From assembly GCA_037157565.1 (NCBI GenBank), contig JAZHRO010000002.1, forward strand, positions 37,096,501 through 37,160,500: DNA of 64,000 nucleotides. The letters are read 5' to 3'. Origin of the DNA: Thalassia testudinum (taxonomy: Eukaryota > Streptophyta > Magnoliopsida > Alismatales > Hydrocharitaceae). A program made the position numbers and the translations under genes. A model generated the notes under the pieces. That model was not told the DNA's origin. It saw nothing but the letters and a program-made list of their open reading frames with translations, and did not search any database. Of the stretch, positions 13,277-26,036 are shown in pieces (position 1 is the first letter of the stretch; the number at the start of each line of letters is the position of its first letter).

Positions 13277-16200
13277 CTAATTGATGGTCATGATCTTGAT
13301 GATAGAAGCTGAACCAACACGATGCAATGCAACAACAGAGTCTCCAATCTTGCACAACCCCTTCTCCTTTGCATACCAAACGGCAAATTCCAGAGCTTCT
13401 TCTGTGGATTCCTCCTCAGATGCCCTTGCAGAACCTGCACTAAGCACTGGAATCATTCCCCTGATGATGAGGCTATGCTTTGCAGGTGTTTCATCACTGC
13501 AGGTCCAATCAAGTGAATCAGTTTTCACTTCTGGAACAACTACAGAGAGGATTGGCATTGCGGGCCTATACTTCGCCACAAGCCGGGCAGTGGTCCCACC
13601 CCTTGTAAGGACCAAAATAAATGCCGCTTTAGTTGAGTTGGCAGTCCGAACAGCAGATGATGCAAGACTCTCCAGTGGGCTCATGGGAATAAGGGTTGAA
13701 GCCATGATGCCCTTGAACACTGCACCATAGTCTACATAGGCTTCAGCTTCTACACAAATCTTCGCCATCGTCTGAACAGCCAATTCGGGATAGGCACCTG
13801 CAGCAGTTTCTCCACTGAGCATAACACAATCTGTGCCATCAAGTACAGCATTAGCCACATCGGTGGCTTCAGCTCGGGTAGGGCGAGGAGATTTGATCAT
13901 AGATTCCAGCATTTGAGTTGCAGTGACGACTGGTTTTCCAGATGCATTGCACTTAAAAATCATTGCCTTCTGTGCAAGGAAGATCTTCTCAATTGGAATT
14001 TCCATTCCTAGATCACCCCTGGCCACCATGAAAGCATCGGAATTCACAAGAATATCATTAAAGTTGACTACTCCTTCCTGATTTTCTACCTGCAAGACAA
14101 CCAGAAGCCAACATTTAGGTTATCAACCTGAAGACATTCTCAAATAATTATAACCATTAACAGTCCAACCTTAGACATGAGCATGATTTTCTTTGCATGT
14201 TCCCCAAGCAATTTTCTGACCGTCACAAGATCAGATCCCTTGCGAACAAAGGAAAGAGCAATCATATCAATCTTGTTTGGAACACCCCATTCTAATATAT
14301 CAACTTTGTCCTTCTCTGTAAGAGTTGGAAGGTCCACATCTACCCCAGGAAGATTGACATTTTTCCTCTCGCCAAGCATAGCAGAGTTCTCACATCGGCA
14401 TTGAACCAGTCCAGACTTTTTGTCACAAGAAAGAACAGTGAGAGTGATCGTACCATCTGAGCAGAGAATAATGCTACCTGGCTTCAAATCCTCAGCCAAT
14501 TTCTTATAGCTCATGGATATCATTTTCTCCTCGCCCTTTATTGTATAATCAGTGGTTATAGTAATCTCTTGACCCTTTTCTAACTGGATGGGTTTTCCAT
14601 CCTTAAGAAAACCTGTTCGTATCTCTGGACCCTGCGAATTCCAAATATAAATTTATCTGAGTGCATTCTCCCAGATACACACTATGGGAAAGAGCAACCC
14701 ATTACATTAAACTTTAAAGGTGGAAAAGTTATGCCGCTAACACTTCAATTTATAATTAAAAAATAAACCGTGTCACTCAAAGAAAAGACAGGTTAGATCT
14801 GAATGTTTGAGAAAACATAATGTATTCCAGACACAAAGTACAAAAGAAGCTAACGTTTAAAAACTAAAGGAAAAGGCTAATGGATGCAATCTATCAAATA
14901 AAATATCAACATATTAAGGAAATTGCCCCTAAACTAGTGCTATCCGCAACATGTGTCAGCATCTCATTTATGTGTATGCGTGCATGCAGTGCCCCAAATT
15001 CTTGATAATGTTCATCTACTGAAGATCAAAGAAATGCAAGTTTCTTAGACATGATTTGGTAAAGCAGCTAAGTCAGGCAAAAAAACTAATCAGGACTGCT
15101 TTTATGTGCCAAGGAAAACAGAAAATATCTCACTCATCAGTTGCAGCCAAACAATGAGAATTCAACCTAAATCTGGATTGTTCGTTCACAATGCAACTAC
15201 AATTTCATTTGATTGATGAAAGTAGTTTTGAGTTCCACCTTCAATAAAGGCAACAAAAGTGAATTCCACTAAAAAGGGCTCTAATAACCCACATCGTTAT
15301 CCACTACACCATAAAAAACCTATATGGAGGGCATGCCAAAGTTTATCATCGTCAACTTCCAACAACTAATGTTGGCAAAACATGGTATATGAAATACCAA
15401 AAAACTCCAAGAAAACAAGTGACGAAACAAAAAAAGAGGGCAAAAGGAAAAGGTGCCTGAATGTTTTGGCCAAGGGGAAATAGAAAAATAATCATTTTCC
15501 CTTCCACCAAAAAAATAAAGAGTTATTCCATCAAGTGGTTTGTAGAGAGGTAAAACGTCTCTATTGGCATCTAAAGGTTGAGAGATCAAATCCCATGCAC
15601 TTAATATTTACCTTTCTCAAAAAAAAAAAAGGGAGAGACTTTAGTGTGGAGTTGCACATACGAGCTCTACACAGCACTTTAGTGTTGGCTTTTAGAAAAC
15701 CAAGAAAAAAAGGCTAAAACATGACAAACATCAAATCCAGGGTTAATGCAATGTATCAGATTACAAAAGCAACTATTGGCTTGCACATTAGCTTCGAAGC
15801 TCATATCCACGCCACCATCTCTCCCATAAGCCTGTGGATGCAGTTATTTTGGAGGACTAGACTTAAAAACAAGGCTGCTTGGTTTAAAAAAAACTCATGC
15901 TTTCATGCATTGGTAGACGAACATCCTCCCGGCCAAGATGAAGTTGAAGCAGAGGCGTGAAGGATGTAGTGAAGGAGGAAGAGGTGCGTCCAGCACACGC
16001 AGGATCCAGAAGAATGGGGGCAGATTGAAATGGGGTCCTTCCCACCGATTAAATGTGGTTATGGGTAGAGGAGAAATAAGATGAAGGTCGGCCTTTTGTT
16101 TACACTACAGCATTCGAGCTCCTACTCATGCTCACTGTTGTACCATTTACATGGGTGATGGAATAACCAACCCCTTGCATCATAGGTCATGGAATAGACC

Positions 16201-17324
16201 AGAAGGAAACAGAAAACAAAAGAACTTAATCTTTTATTGGCACCATATGGAGAGAAGAGCAATTGCTCTTATTCTACAAAGTTGGTGAGAGAAGTCCCTA
16301 GTTTTTCAGGAGGGTTCTTCTGATAACCAATGCCTAGGGGCAAGTATACTTGGGGGATTAGAAAAGTGACGTTAATAAATATAAAATTGATGTTATATGC
16401 AATCGTGATGTTAACACACGTTTGTATTTCCTTGAATTGACGTTAAGATATGGTATTAACCCTTCTAGCATTTACTTGATAATAATATTAAGAATATAAA
16501 ACAGGTGTTAAACAAAATTCATGTTTTATCAGATCGGAGGTTAAATAGTTAAATAAACAGGGTGGGAGGTTAACCCCCAAGCTGAAGATGGAGTGCTAGA
16601 AAATATTTCAATACGATAAATCTACATTACATCGTAGAAGTAGGAGGAGATTCATTGGTATGGATTTTTGCTACATCCCCACTCCCAGAAAAACAAAAAA
16701 AATAGAGGAGGGACCTTGCGTTTCAAAAGTAGCCACTATGGAGTGATTGCATCGTAGGAAATCAAATTCAAAGTTCAAAGAAAACACGAACGACAAAGTG
16801 AATCCCGGACCCACTGAAGGACAAGATGGTAAAACCTTCCCTCCCTAAGCTAAAATAAGGATGGAATGTAAACAATGAAGACAAAAGGGCAGATGGAGAA
16901 AATAAAAGTGCACAAAAGAAGAAAAGAAAGGAAATCAGAGGCCCCACACACAGATACATACCCAACAGAACAGCATACAACCAACCGAAGAACAGAGACG
17001 CCAACCACCAAGCAGATCCAATAAAAAAAAAAAAAAAAACCTAACGGAAGACGTTCATGGATGCGCCACGTGGATCTGGACGGGGAGATTATACGATACC
17101 TTGGTGTCGAGCATGACGGCGCAGAGGATGCCAGTGTTGTTCATGGCGAGGCGGAGGTTGTCGAGGGTCTCCTGGTGGTACTCGTGGGAGCCGTGGGAGA
17201 AGTTGAAGCGTGCCACGTTCATCCCAGCCCAGAGAAGCTTCTCGACCATCGCCACCGATCGGGACGCCGGTCCCAGCGTGCACACGATCTTCGTCTTCGG
17301 TCGCACCCTCGTCGCCGCCGCCAT
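13277..17324 (-). CDS. Cytosolic pyruvate kinase, three exons
   Basis: Catalyses phosphoenolpyruvate + ADP to pyruvate + ATP, the last step of glycolysis; needs K+ and Mg2+. CDS is complement(join(13277..14089,14170..14631,17100..17324)): 75 + 154 + 270 codons, 499 residues, normal for the plant cytosolic isoform. Every junction is phase 0 with GT...AG (donors after AAG at 17100 and 14170; acceptors CAG before 14631 and 14089). Landmarks: KTKIVCTLGPAS at 10-21; NFSHG at 41-45; LDTK/GPEIRTG spanning exons 1-2; the Lys-containing signature IMLMSKVENQEGV spanning exons 2-3, with catalytic Lys at 229; MVARGDLGMEIP; and the C-terminal domain GGTTARLVAKYRP. No transit peptide, which excludes the plastid isoform. 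The ATG at 17324 is chosen because the family usually starts about ten residues before KTKIVCTLGP; an in-frame ATG at 17441 adds 39 unlike residues. Odd: Trp32 in LLWAGMN where Arg is usual. Confidence 0.95.
14632..17099 (-). other. Large intron 1 of the pyruvate kinase gene
   Basis: 2468-bp intron bounded by GT (17099-17098) and CAG (14634-14632) on the minus strand; intron 2 (14090-14169) is only 80 bp. The large intron has A-rich and T-rich patches and short open frames without homology. I see no complete TE inside, though 16,300-16,600 has repeated GATGTTA/ACGTTA-like words that could be a small insertion. Confidence 0.85.
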
Positions 17325-18779
17325 CCCGATGCCTTTGTCCCGCTTCGATTCTTTCTTTGCTTCGGTCTGGTTTGGGAGGTGGTAACAAGAGGATGCGTCT
17401 GAGGTGGACCGCAGGCGCAGGTTTAAAAAAGGGTTGGGCATGTTATTGGGGTCTTGGGTTGCCTTGTTGGTGAAGTTTGCGGGAAGGGTTACTACTCACG
17501 TGATGGAATTTGGTTGCGGTTTGTGCGTGGTTCGGCATTGGCCTTTGGTGTGCGTACATCGTGCTGCTCTAATTGCAGGAAATGGAACTTTGGAGTAGGG
17601 GTGGGAGTTCAATTGCTTTAGGAGGATTCCGATTATTTGGTTTTTAGATGTATTTGTTTCGGCTTGAAAAAATGGTTATCTATGATCCGACTTAAGTTAC
17701 TTAGGGTCACCGGTTTATTTCATAATTTTTAAACAAACAATCAAACAATAAGTAATTTTTAGAACAAGTAATAATTATGTTTCAAAAAAATAAAAAAAAG
17801 GAGTAGAATAGGGTGAATCTAAAGTTTCATTGGTTTAACACACGAGTCACTGGCAGTTAAATTTTATATTATTGGATGAGTCCGGTTGGAAGTGCTAGAC
17901 TAATGAGTTGATCAGATTTTTATAATAATTTAATGATTTAAGTTTTACCTTAATTTATAATTCAAATTAAATTATTCATTTGTAATGGTTTGGGTAAGTT
18001 ATTTGGTTGAATCAAATAGTCAAAAATAAATAAATACACGTTGCAATGTATTTTATAACATACAAAGTAAGAGTGATGGTTTCAACAAATGTATTTTTAT
18101 TTTTTACCGGTGGAAATTACTTTCTAAGTAAAAAATCACCTCCCATAATTGAAAAATCACGTTATAAGTAATAAACCATTTAACACCAATAAAAAGTTAA
18201 AACACAACGGTGCATTTTCATTTTCAACCGGTGTGTTTCGATTTTCAACCGATTGAAAATCAATACAACCGATGTGTTTTGGTCTGCTTGATTTTCAACT
18301 ATTTAATTCTAATCACGCATTTCAAAAACACATTGCAACATACACTTCCGTGTTCATGTCCAATCAAATAATTTAGGAGGTATGATTCAAAAGAGATCAA
18401 TTGGGTGACACTCTTTCGTTAGCCCTCCCATGAAACCCTAGCATTGCCATAAGTCCCACACTTCACTATCGTCGCTTAGCACCCCCAACTTGCCACTAAG
18501 CATTGATTTAGGTCTCCCCTCCCTTCCTTTCCTTGCCTCTTTCGCACTGCTTTCAACTCCCCCCTCACTCCTCCAAACAAAGAAGTTTCCTTTTTTTGCT
18601 CTTTTCCTATGGTTTTGGCATCCCCCATGTGTGTCCACCTCTTGAAGATCTTCATTATTTTCACTTAGTTGGCCTTTTTCTATCTCCTTATGTAGCATTG
18701 GCATCCCCTTTTTTTCAGTTGCCTAGTGTCTTTAATCTTACACTTTAATGTTGAATAATGTCAATATTTACACTTTAAT
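17325..18779. other. Pyruvate kinase promoter side and gene-free DNA
   Basis: Just upstream of the gene (minus strand) is a weak TATA-like TTTTTTAAACC at about 17421-17431. Beyond, DNA is AT-rich with scattered AACCGGTG/CAACCGATTG words (18100-18300) suggestive of a degenerate repeat. Open frames at 18438-18748 are T/C-rich low complexity, not genes. Confidence 0.45.
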
Positions 18780-19155
18780 ATTGCATTGCACTAAGGTAGA
18801 ATGGCTATTGATTGAACCTAATTTTTTTTATTTTAGTTGCCATTATCATGTCAAGTTATATTCATTTATTTTGATTTTTTTTAATTGAGATGTGATTGGC
18901 ATCTCGATATATGTTCATTCATCCTAATCTTTTATTGAGGTGCAATTAGCATTTCAACATAGGTTAAATGTTCTTTTATTTGAGATAACATTGATATCTC
19001 AACTTAAATTGATTGATTCAAATCTTTTTTGTTTTAAGTGTCATTAGCATCTTAAGTTATATTTATTTACCCCAATGCTTTTAATTAAGGCACCATGGCA
19101 TCTCAAAATAAGTTAATTGAGTTGCTAATATAACTTCATTATTTGAGGTGTCATA
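18780..19155. repeat. Degenerate tandem repeat, unit about 56 bp (left part)
   Basis: Successive degenerate units contain a GGTGCCATTGGCATCTCAAC-like core followed by TTGATTCATCC and AATCTTTTTAATT-like segments. Units are clear by eye but vary by substitution and small indels. The same unit recurs at 20730-20810 and, 34 kb away, at 53480-53800 and 54340-54690. Confidence 0.75.
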
Positions 19156-20729
19156 TGTAATTTTTACACTAGAGGAGAGTGAATAGTACATGAAAATATA
19201 ATCGATCACAATTGCAAAATAAAAATTCAATCTCACAAAATCATTCACCACAATGAGACAAGTATTTTAGTTGGAAACCTCAAAAGTAAAACTCATCACC
19301 TAAGTCACCCCGACTTAGGACTTTTCCAATCGACTTACTTAATTGATCAAATCCATTATACATACCATTTAAATCAAAGGTGACATAACCTCAATTACAA
19401 CACTACTTTAACCCAAAGGTAGTATACATTAAACCTTTCGTTCTCCTTAGGAGTATTTTGTCTCGCAAGAAGATGGAATTCACCATGAATACCTAAACAA
19501 AAATACAAAACAAATAACAATACAGATCCCAAATATAAAGTTAACTCTAGCTCTTATAGGTGTGAAAGGGCTTCACTAAAGTGGAAGTTAACTGACATGG
19601 AAGTGCAACAAAATGATTCTCTCGGATGTTACTTGGATTGTTAGGAGAGTTGCAACAAAATTCTTCTTCCTTGATCTTACACTAGATTAATATAGGTGGA
19701 AGAATTGGCTCACAAATGTGTATTCTCATTTCTCTTGTTGTCTATGTGTTGTGTTTAAACTTAGAAGTGTTCATGGCATTTATAGAGTTATTAGGAACAC
19801 TCTAGAGAGACCTAGGAACTTTTAATAGTCATTGGACAACTTAAGGCTGATAAGGGTTGCATCATATTTTTAAAAAATCAAGCTATCTATCAAACAGTAG
19901 TACCTGGTAACTCCCAGTCGGCTGGCTACAATGAAGCCAGTCGACCAAACACTATTATTAGGAGGCTCCTTAAAATGGGTGGAAATAGCCCTAAGTGGTC
20001 TTTACAAGCAATTCAATCAATGGTCAATTGTTTGTGTTCTGACTGGTCAACTGACAGTTAAACTTGCTATAGAAGGATTCTAAGTTTACAGTTTCTTGAC
20101 TTAGGGATTTTGGTAGTCCGCTGATGCTTGGTACAGTATTAGTTGAGGCCTTATATTAGGACTAGTTGACCGATGGTCGGCTGACTATAAAGGTGAACTT
20201 GGGAAATCAAAGCCTAATTAATAATGCATTAAATGTGTTCAAGTTCCAAGATTTCTAGCCATTGTTAGGCCAATGTTCAAGCCATTAGTTGGAAGCAGAT
20301 TGACCAATGATGTCATTGGTCAACGCCCTAGACCTATTGTATGTTGTTCTGTATTCTTTAAGTGTTGCCTTTGTTTCTCTATGCTACCTAATGGACAACT
20401 AAGGTCCTTAACTCTATTTTAGGGCTCTTTATGAGTAATCTAAGAAATAAAAGAGAAACAAATGAAGCACATAGATTACAATTAAAACATTTTATCATAT
20501 TATTCTTTCTTCCTTGTCTTCAAGCCTAAAGCTCCTAGCTTTAGCTCCATGCTCCTTAATGCTTTTGTCCATCATCAAGCTCCTCCATGACCATGGATAT
20601 GAGCTTGAGTACCTTCAATTGTACAACTAATTGCATTTACCTGAAATCATACAACCCAAACATAATTGTTAAATACACTTTTATTTTATTATCATCAAAA
20701 TCAAGGAGCAAGATGCATTTGCACCAACA
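19156..20729. mobile_element. Solo-LTR-like insertion inside the 56-bp repeat array
   Basis: Begins TGTAATTTTTACAC and ends GCACCAACA (TG...CA), and interrupts the tandem array exactly in mid-unit: GAGGTGTCAT to the left continues as TTAACATCTTAACTT to the right. Flanking 5-mers TCATA and CCATT fit a decayed target duplication (3 of 5). No coding domain lies inside. Length 1574 bp is reasonable for an LTR. Confidence 0.55.
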
Positions 20730-20812
20730 CCATTAACATCTTAACTTAATTAGTTAACCTAATCTTCTTTATTTTATGTGCCATTGTGATGAGGTGTGGC
20801 TTATTATTACTA
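20730..20812. repeat. 56-bp repeat array (right part)
   Basis: One to two further degenerate units (CATTAACATCTTAACTT, then TTTTATGTGCCATTGTGAT) complete the array broken by the LTR-like insertion. Confidence 0.6.
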
Positions 20813-23800
20813 AAATGCCCAAGTTAAGCTAGAAACTAGTTTAAATACTATACAATTAATACAAGAAATGGGTTAAGTGTGAGAATTAATAAAAATGACC
20901 TAAAACAGCAAATCAGTGTTAAAAACACACAGTTAGGTCAATAAAATTAGATATTCTACTTTAAAATGTAAAATAGTGATCCAATTACGAATTGAACATT
21001 TATTTGGGTTCAAAAGTTCAAATTAAAAGTAAAATCAACTTCCTAAAAGTTCAAGTAAACTTCAATAAAAACTTAGTTGCATTTGGATATCAATAGAACT
21101 CTGCATTCATTAGATTACAAATAGGTCCATCATTCACATTTCTATAAACTAAAAACTTCCAGGGGCTAAATTGCAAATCGCTGGGGACCTCTTTGTAAAC
21201 CTTAGGGACCGCTCTACAGGACTTACTCACCACTTATGGGCCTGCATGCAATTGTCATATCGTTTCTCCTTAAGGGCCTCCTCGTAAATTACCCCTTTAC
21301 ACCTGAGGCGAAGGATCACTGTTCCTCGCAAAGAACGCAAAGAACATGAGCCATCGATTCCTTGTGATCTTAATCTAACGGACGTTTCCAATCCAAATTT
21401 CGCGCTCCTTTGCGCGTGGTATCACCACTCAAGCCAGATCTAATCTAACGGCTATGATTTGATTTGGATGTTCGCGCGCCCCTCTCTCTCTCCATCTTAT
21501 CGTCGAAAATCTATTAGATTAATCTCACCCTCATGGTGATCTGATCTCCATGTGCACCCATATAAGCTACTACCTGAGCTCCTCGCCTGTCAACTCCCCT
21601 CCTTCCTTGAGTCGATCATTCTTCCCTTTCCAATACCTTCTAATCCCTTCACTCGCCACACCAATGACAGGGGCGTAGTTTTTCATCCTCAATTCCTCCT
21701 CGCCGCTAAGGATGACGTATGCCTAAGGACAACCCTGGAGCTCCTCTAAAGGGCTCTTCACTCGCTGGAGATCTTCCTCCTTTCTTCCTCCTTAGCCGCT
21801 GGCTTTGGATCCTGGGAAACCCATTCCTTCTGTTAGATAGATTTCCTTGCTTTCTAGAGTAATTTAGAGTAGTGGTTAGTGTAATTAGATTAGCTGGGAG
21901 TAGATTAGAAATCAAATTCAGTGATGATTGGTTTGGATTAGAGTTAGATTAGCGTAGATCGCTTTCGCCCTTTCTAATCAATTCATATTAGAGAGGTGAT
22001 TTCTCGCTCTCACTTCTACCCACTGATCTCCCTCTACATCATACTGGCCATATTCGCTGATTTCCTCGCATATTTAGTCGCCAACCACCCATTCATCAAG
22101 CATCAAATTAGATCTGATGCTCTTGAGCATTCAGATCTAATTTGAGTGCCCAATTTCATTTGAGGGTCACTCCATTCATCTCATTTGCTCACAATGACCC
22201 CAGTGTGATTTTTACTGAGTTGAATCATTGATCATTTAAGATTTGTTTTAATTTGATAGTAATCGAAGTTTTTGGACTGAAATATGGATGAGTCAAGTGC
22301 CTGATCTAAATGTTTCTCTTCATGCTGTCTATGGCATAAGAGGAGCATTAGATTAGGATTATTTGGTGTTTCATGAGCTCTGATTTCCTTTTTTAGTATA
22401 ATGAGATTCATCTTGTATGAATTGCAAATGATAGAAGAGTGAGCTTTTATGTATTGAAATCTTTAGATGAATTCACATCTTACACTGTCTATAGTATAAG
22501 ATGTAAATAGATCAAGAGTTTAATGATTTTTAGGGGAGATTTATCTAAATTCCTTTTGGTTTTCATGATAATTAGAGGAGTTTTCATATGGGTCTTGTGG
22601 GATTTATGAGGGATTTGGTGAAGATTTCAACGCTTGAATTTAACTTTGAATGAGTTTCCAGCTTGATCATGCTTTTAAATGATCGCTTGAACATGTGATT
22701 TTTGTGTTAAACTCTCCCATTTTAGTACATGAAAGAGCTACAACAGCAACAACATTTTATGGGATTAACCATGATTTCAAGCATTGATAAATTTAAGCCT
22801 ATTTTCAGTGGAGTTGCAGGTTTGATTTAATCCTTCTCTATGTTGTCTATAGCATGAGAGAATGATTAGATTAGATCTCCGCTTCTATCTTGTGACTCTG
22901 TTTTGGATTTGGATTTGAGCTCTAGATTAGACCTACTCGGTCTGATCAGATAAGAACAGCAACACCAGCAACAATCAGTTGTTGGAGTTCCATTTTAGCA
23001 GCAACAATAGCTGCAGCATGGTTTTAAGTCACCTAATCAGCATCTACAATGTCTGATTCTTGAAGGTAGAACCTGAACTGCTGGGATTATGTTAGCAGTT
23101 GAACTGAGATTTCAGTTTCAGCTACTGAATTGGCTAATCTAAGATCTAAGTTGGGATTTCAGGTTGAATTTGTGGATTAAGGAAGTTGACAATATTTTGC
23201 AATGTTAGGATTTCATGTTCAAGCATTCATGTACATGTATTTGATTTAAATTTGATTTGGATGACTTGTAATTCATATTTCAAATCAATGTCAGTAAAGC
23301 ATTTCAGTTTTAACTGTCATAAATGAGAATTTAAGAATTGAGTTGGAAATCATGTTTAAATGCTCAATCATCTTCCATGTTATGTGTTAAGTGTTTGTGA
23401 ATGCATTAACTGAATATCTAGCACTTAGAACCAATTCTTAGCCATTAAGGCTTAGATTTGGGTAGGCTTGTAAATAAATAAAATACATAAAAAATAATAA
23501 AAAATAAAATAAACCTATCTTGAGTAAGATCAGATATTTCTTTAGGTGTGCGTCAAGTTTCAAGGCATTCGAAACCCCCGGCTTGGTAGAGCATATTAGC
23601 CGATGGTTCAGTGTACCTTGGAATTTAATAAAGGAATAAGATCAAAAATCACAAAAATAAACTTCTACCTCTCATCTCATCCTTTCTCTCTCATCCCCTA
23701 TCTCTATTATATATATATAAGCTATAAAAATCTCAAAAACCCCAAAAATACATTATATATTATGTATATACTTGTAAATATAACTTAAACATAAGTTATA

Positions 23801-25149
23801 TGTATATATTGTATAATATGTATATAATGTACATAATTAACTTAGATATGCATTCTATATACTAAATTAAATATTTAGGATGATTTATTATATATATAAC
23901 CTTATTGTATTATTATCTATTAATTTACATTAACTTAAATGTACAATAACATAAGTAATTATATAAACCCAACATATCGACATAACTATACGTAATACTA
24001 TACATACATATCTAACTAAATAATATGAACTGTATAGTTCCTGTAATTTAATTTAATTAAGCAATTACAGTAGGTGATTAAGTTATTAGGTTAATTAAGT
24101 AATTTATGAACTTAAAATAAAATAAATTAGTAATTTAAGTTAAAACTGAAGTAAGTTATAATGTATACTTGTATAATGTTATATTAAATATTTTTAACCT
24201 ATTTATGTGAATAACTAACTAAAACATGTAATTAAATGTAAATAAATTAAAATAAATTTGCTAAAATACAATAAAAATATGTAATAAATAATTTATTATG
24301 TAAATCAACTCTTTCTAAGGTAAATTGTATAATTATTAACTGATTTATACTTTAATTAAGAAATTAACCCTTAATTTAAAATGCACAAATCTCTAACTAT
24401 AACTAATTTTATTATATATTTAGATAACTTATTTTTGTAAATAAATTACATAATTATGTAGCCGTATATAAGGGCTTTCTAATGGTATATTTTAATTAGG
24501 AATTAAATCTTAATTGGGGCCTCAAAGCAAGGGCCAAATCTTATTAATCAAGATGTGAACATGCACAGCGCAGTGCCACAAGGGCGCTCAATTTTAGCGC
24601 CACATCGTGGTTGTTAGAGGCGATGAAGCCACATATTAGGTTCCTATGCTAGCGACCCCTCGGTCGTCAGTGTAGGGTGCACATGAAACATACAGGTTTT
24701 TGTTCTCAATTTGCGTGCCGCATGCGCCAGCAAGCGTGCGTGGGTGCGTGCGTGTATGTATGAGCATGCAGGTGTGTGCGAGCATGTGGGCCTATTATGG
24801 ACTTAGAAAATTTAAAAAAATGCACCTAAATTAAGAACTAAGGCTAGCCCAAAGTAGAGGTTTGGTCCCACCCGTATGGGGTGCTGTGTATCCCTCGAAA
24901 TGGGTCGGCTTGCCCATGTGTATTAACGGATGTCTAACTAAAGGTCAGACGGGCCAAAGTATGCTAAGTTAAAGAAGAAAGAGAGAAGAAGAAGAAAAAT
25001 GTGAAAACAGCTAAGTGTTGAGTTGATTAGGTGTGCCTGTGTGTGTGAGCATATATATATGTATGTATCTATGTATATTTATACGTATAATATAATTATA
25101 AAGTCTATGTATATAAATTAAGTAAATATGTATACGTATATGGTAGTAT
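20813..25149. other. Gene-free block, LTR-like then strongly AT-rich
   Basis: From about 20818 (TGTGGCTTATTATTAC) to 23600 the DNA looks like an LTR or untranslated TE part. It has a TATA-like CATATAAGC at 21559-21567 after a CT tract, and three degenerate copies of a CTGTCTATAGCATAAGA-like phrase near 22325, 22490 and 22840. I cannot find a matching partner LTR, so its limits are open. 23600-24480 is extremely AT-rich. 24480-25149 has more GC and a GTGTGTGCG-rich patch. No ORF here resembles a protein. Confidence 0.35.
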
Positions 25150-25452
25150 TACTACAAGAAAAATGGGTTATGCCATCGGTTCATTTCCGTCGGTTAATAA
25201 AATCAACGGCAATATTATATTTGTCGTCACTTATTACTATAAGTGACGACGAAGGTCTGTACTCAACCAGCCATCGGCTAAACAAAAATGATTGGGTAGG
25301 CGGTTGTCATTAATATTCACCATCGCTGTAGTAAGCGACGACAAATATATTTTTACCATCGGTTTATTCCATGAATGACGGTAAAACTATTAATACCGTT
25401 AGTTTCAGTAATAAGCGACGGCAAAGGATTGTCATAAATCCATTTCCATAGT
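25150..25452 (+). repeat. CACTA left terminal and subterminal repeats
   Basis: The 13-bp terminal repeat is followed by alternating direct and inverted words such as CCATCGGTT, CCGTCGGTTAATAA, AATCAACGGCA and ATAAGTGACGACG. In this superfamily such arrays are transposase-binding sites. The array is cut by the family-X insertion and resumes at 41067. Confidence 0.8.
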
Positions 25453-25498
25453 GATTTGCCTTTCCAGATGTTAAGACCCGTGCTGTTTGAGCCTTTTA

Positions 25499-25546
25499 AG
25501 ACGTCTGGAATGTGGGTCAGACATCTGGACACCTTCCTAGGCATCT
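25499..25546 (+). promoter_or_regulatory. Phased GACGTC array upstream of TATA (3 sites)
   Basis: AGACGTCT at 25499, AGACATCT at 25519 and AGGCATCT at 25539, exactly 20 bp apart, each followed by GG or GA. They lie about 120 bp upstream of the LTR TATA box. Confidence 0.7.
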
Positions 25547-25650
25547 GAAAATCAAAAATTTTGAGTACGAGCTCGCATCTGCATGCGTGCTGCGCGCAGA
25601 CAGTACCCCTCGTTTTTCCTCCTTCTCTCTCTTCCCTCGTCTCCAAGCAA

Positions 25651-25673
25651 ACCCTAAACCCGATCTATAAAAC
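25651..25673 (+). promoter_or_regulatory. Telo-box plus TATA of family-X LTR
   Basis: AACCCTAAACCC is followed by TATAAAAC at 25666-25673, with a CT-rich leader downstream. The same order (AAACCCTAA, then TATTTAAA, then CCCCC/CACC-rich leader) is found twice in the LTR at 60728. Confidence 0.7.
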
Positions 25674-25976
25674 CCCTCCTCCACCTTCGTTCTCCTCACT
25701 TCTCAGCCACCAGCCACCTTCCTCTCTTCTTCCCAGAGCAAGCAAGAGCGCGAGAGCGGCGTGAGAAGGAGAGGAGGAGGTGAGCTTGCGAGCTCGCGTG
25801 GGAGCTCACCGGTGAGTGCACAGTAGGAGCGGCGCGTGCGTGAAGCAGAGGCGTGCATCGGGGAGGTCCTCCCCGACACTACTGCAGCCAGAGCTGCAAG
25901 CGAGGGGGCGTGGCGCGGCCACGCGCAGTACTGGAGCAGCGGAAGCAGGTTCTGGTTCTGGGTTTTTCCCAGAATC

Positions 25977-26036
25977 AGACGTCTGGAGTGACCTCCAGAC
26001 TACGATGAGGACATCTGGAGGTGGTTCCAGACGTCT
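25977..26036 (+). promoter_or_regulatory. Phased GACGTC array downstream of TATA (4 sites)
   Basis: Sites at 25977, 25997, 26009 and 26029: spacing 20, 12, 20. It directly follows TTTCCCAGAATC, the same lead-in seen before the matching arrays at 28301 (minus strand), 61262 and 62203. Confidence 0.7.

Noticed and set aside
13281..13730. 149-codon + strand frame
   Set aside because: Antisense shadow of pyruvate kinase exon 3.
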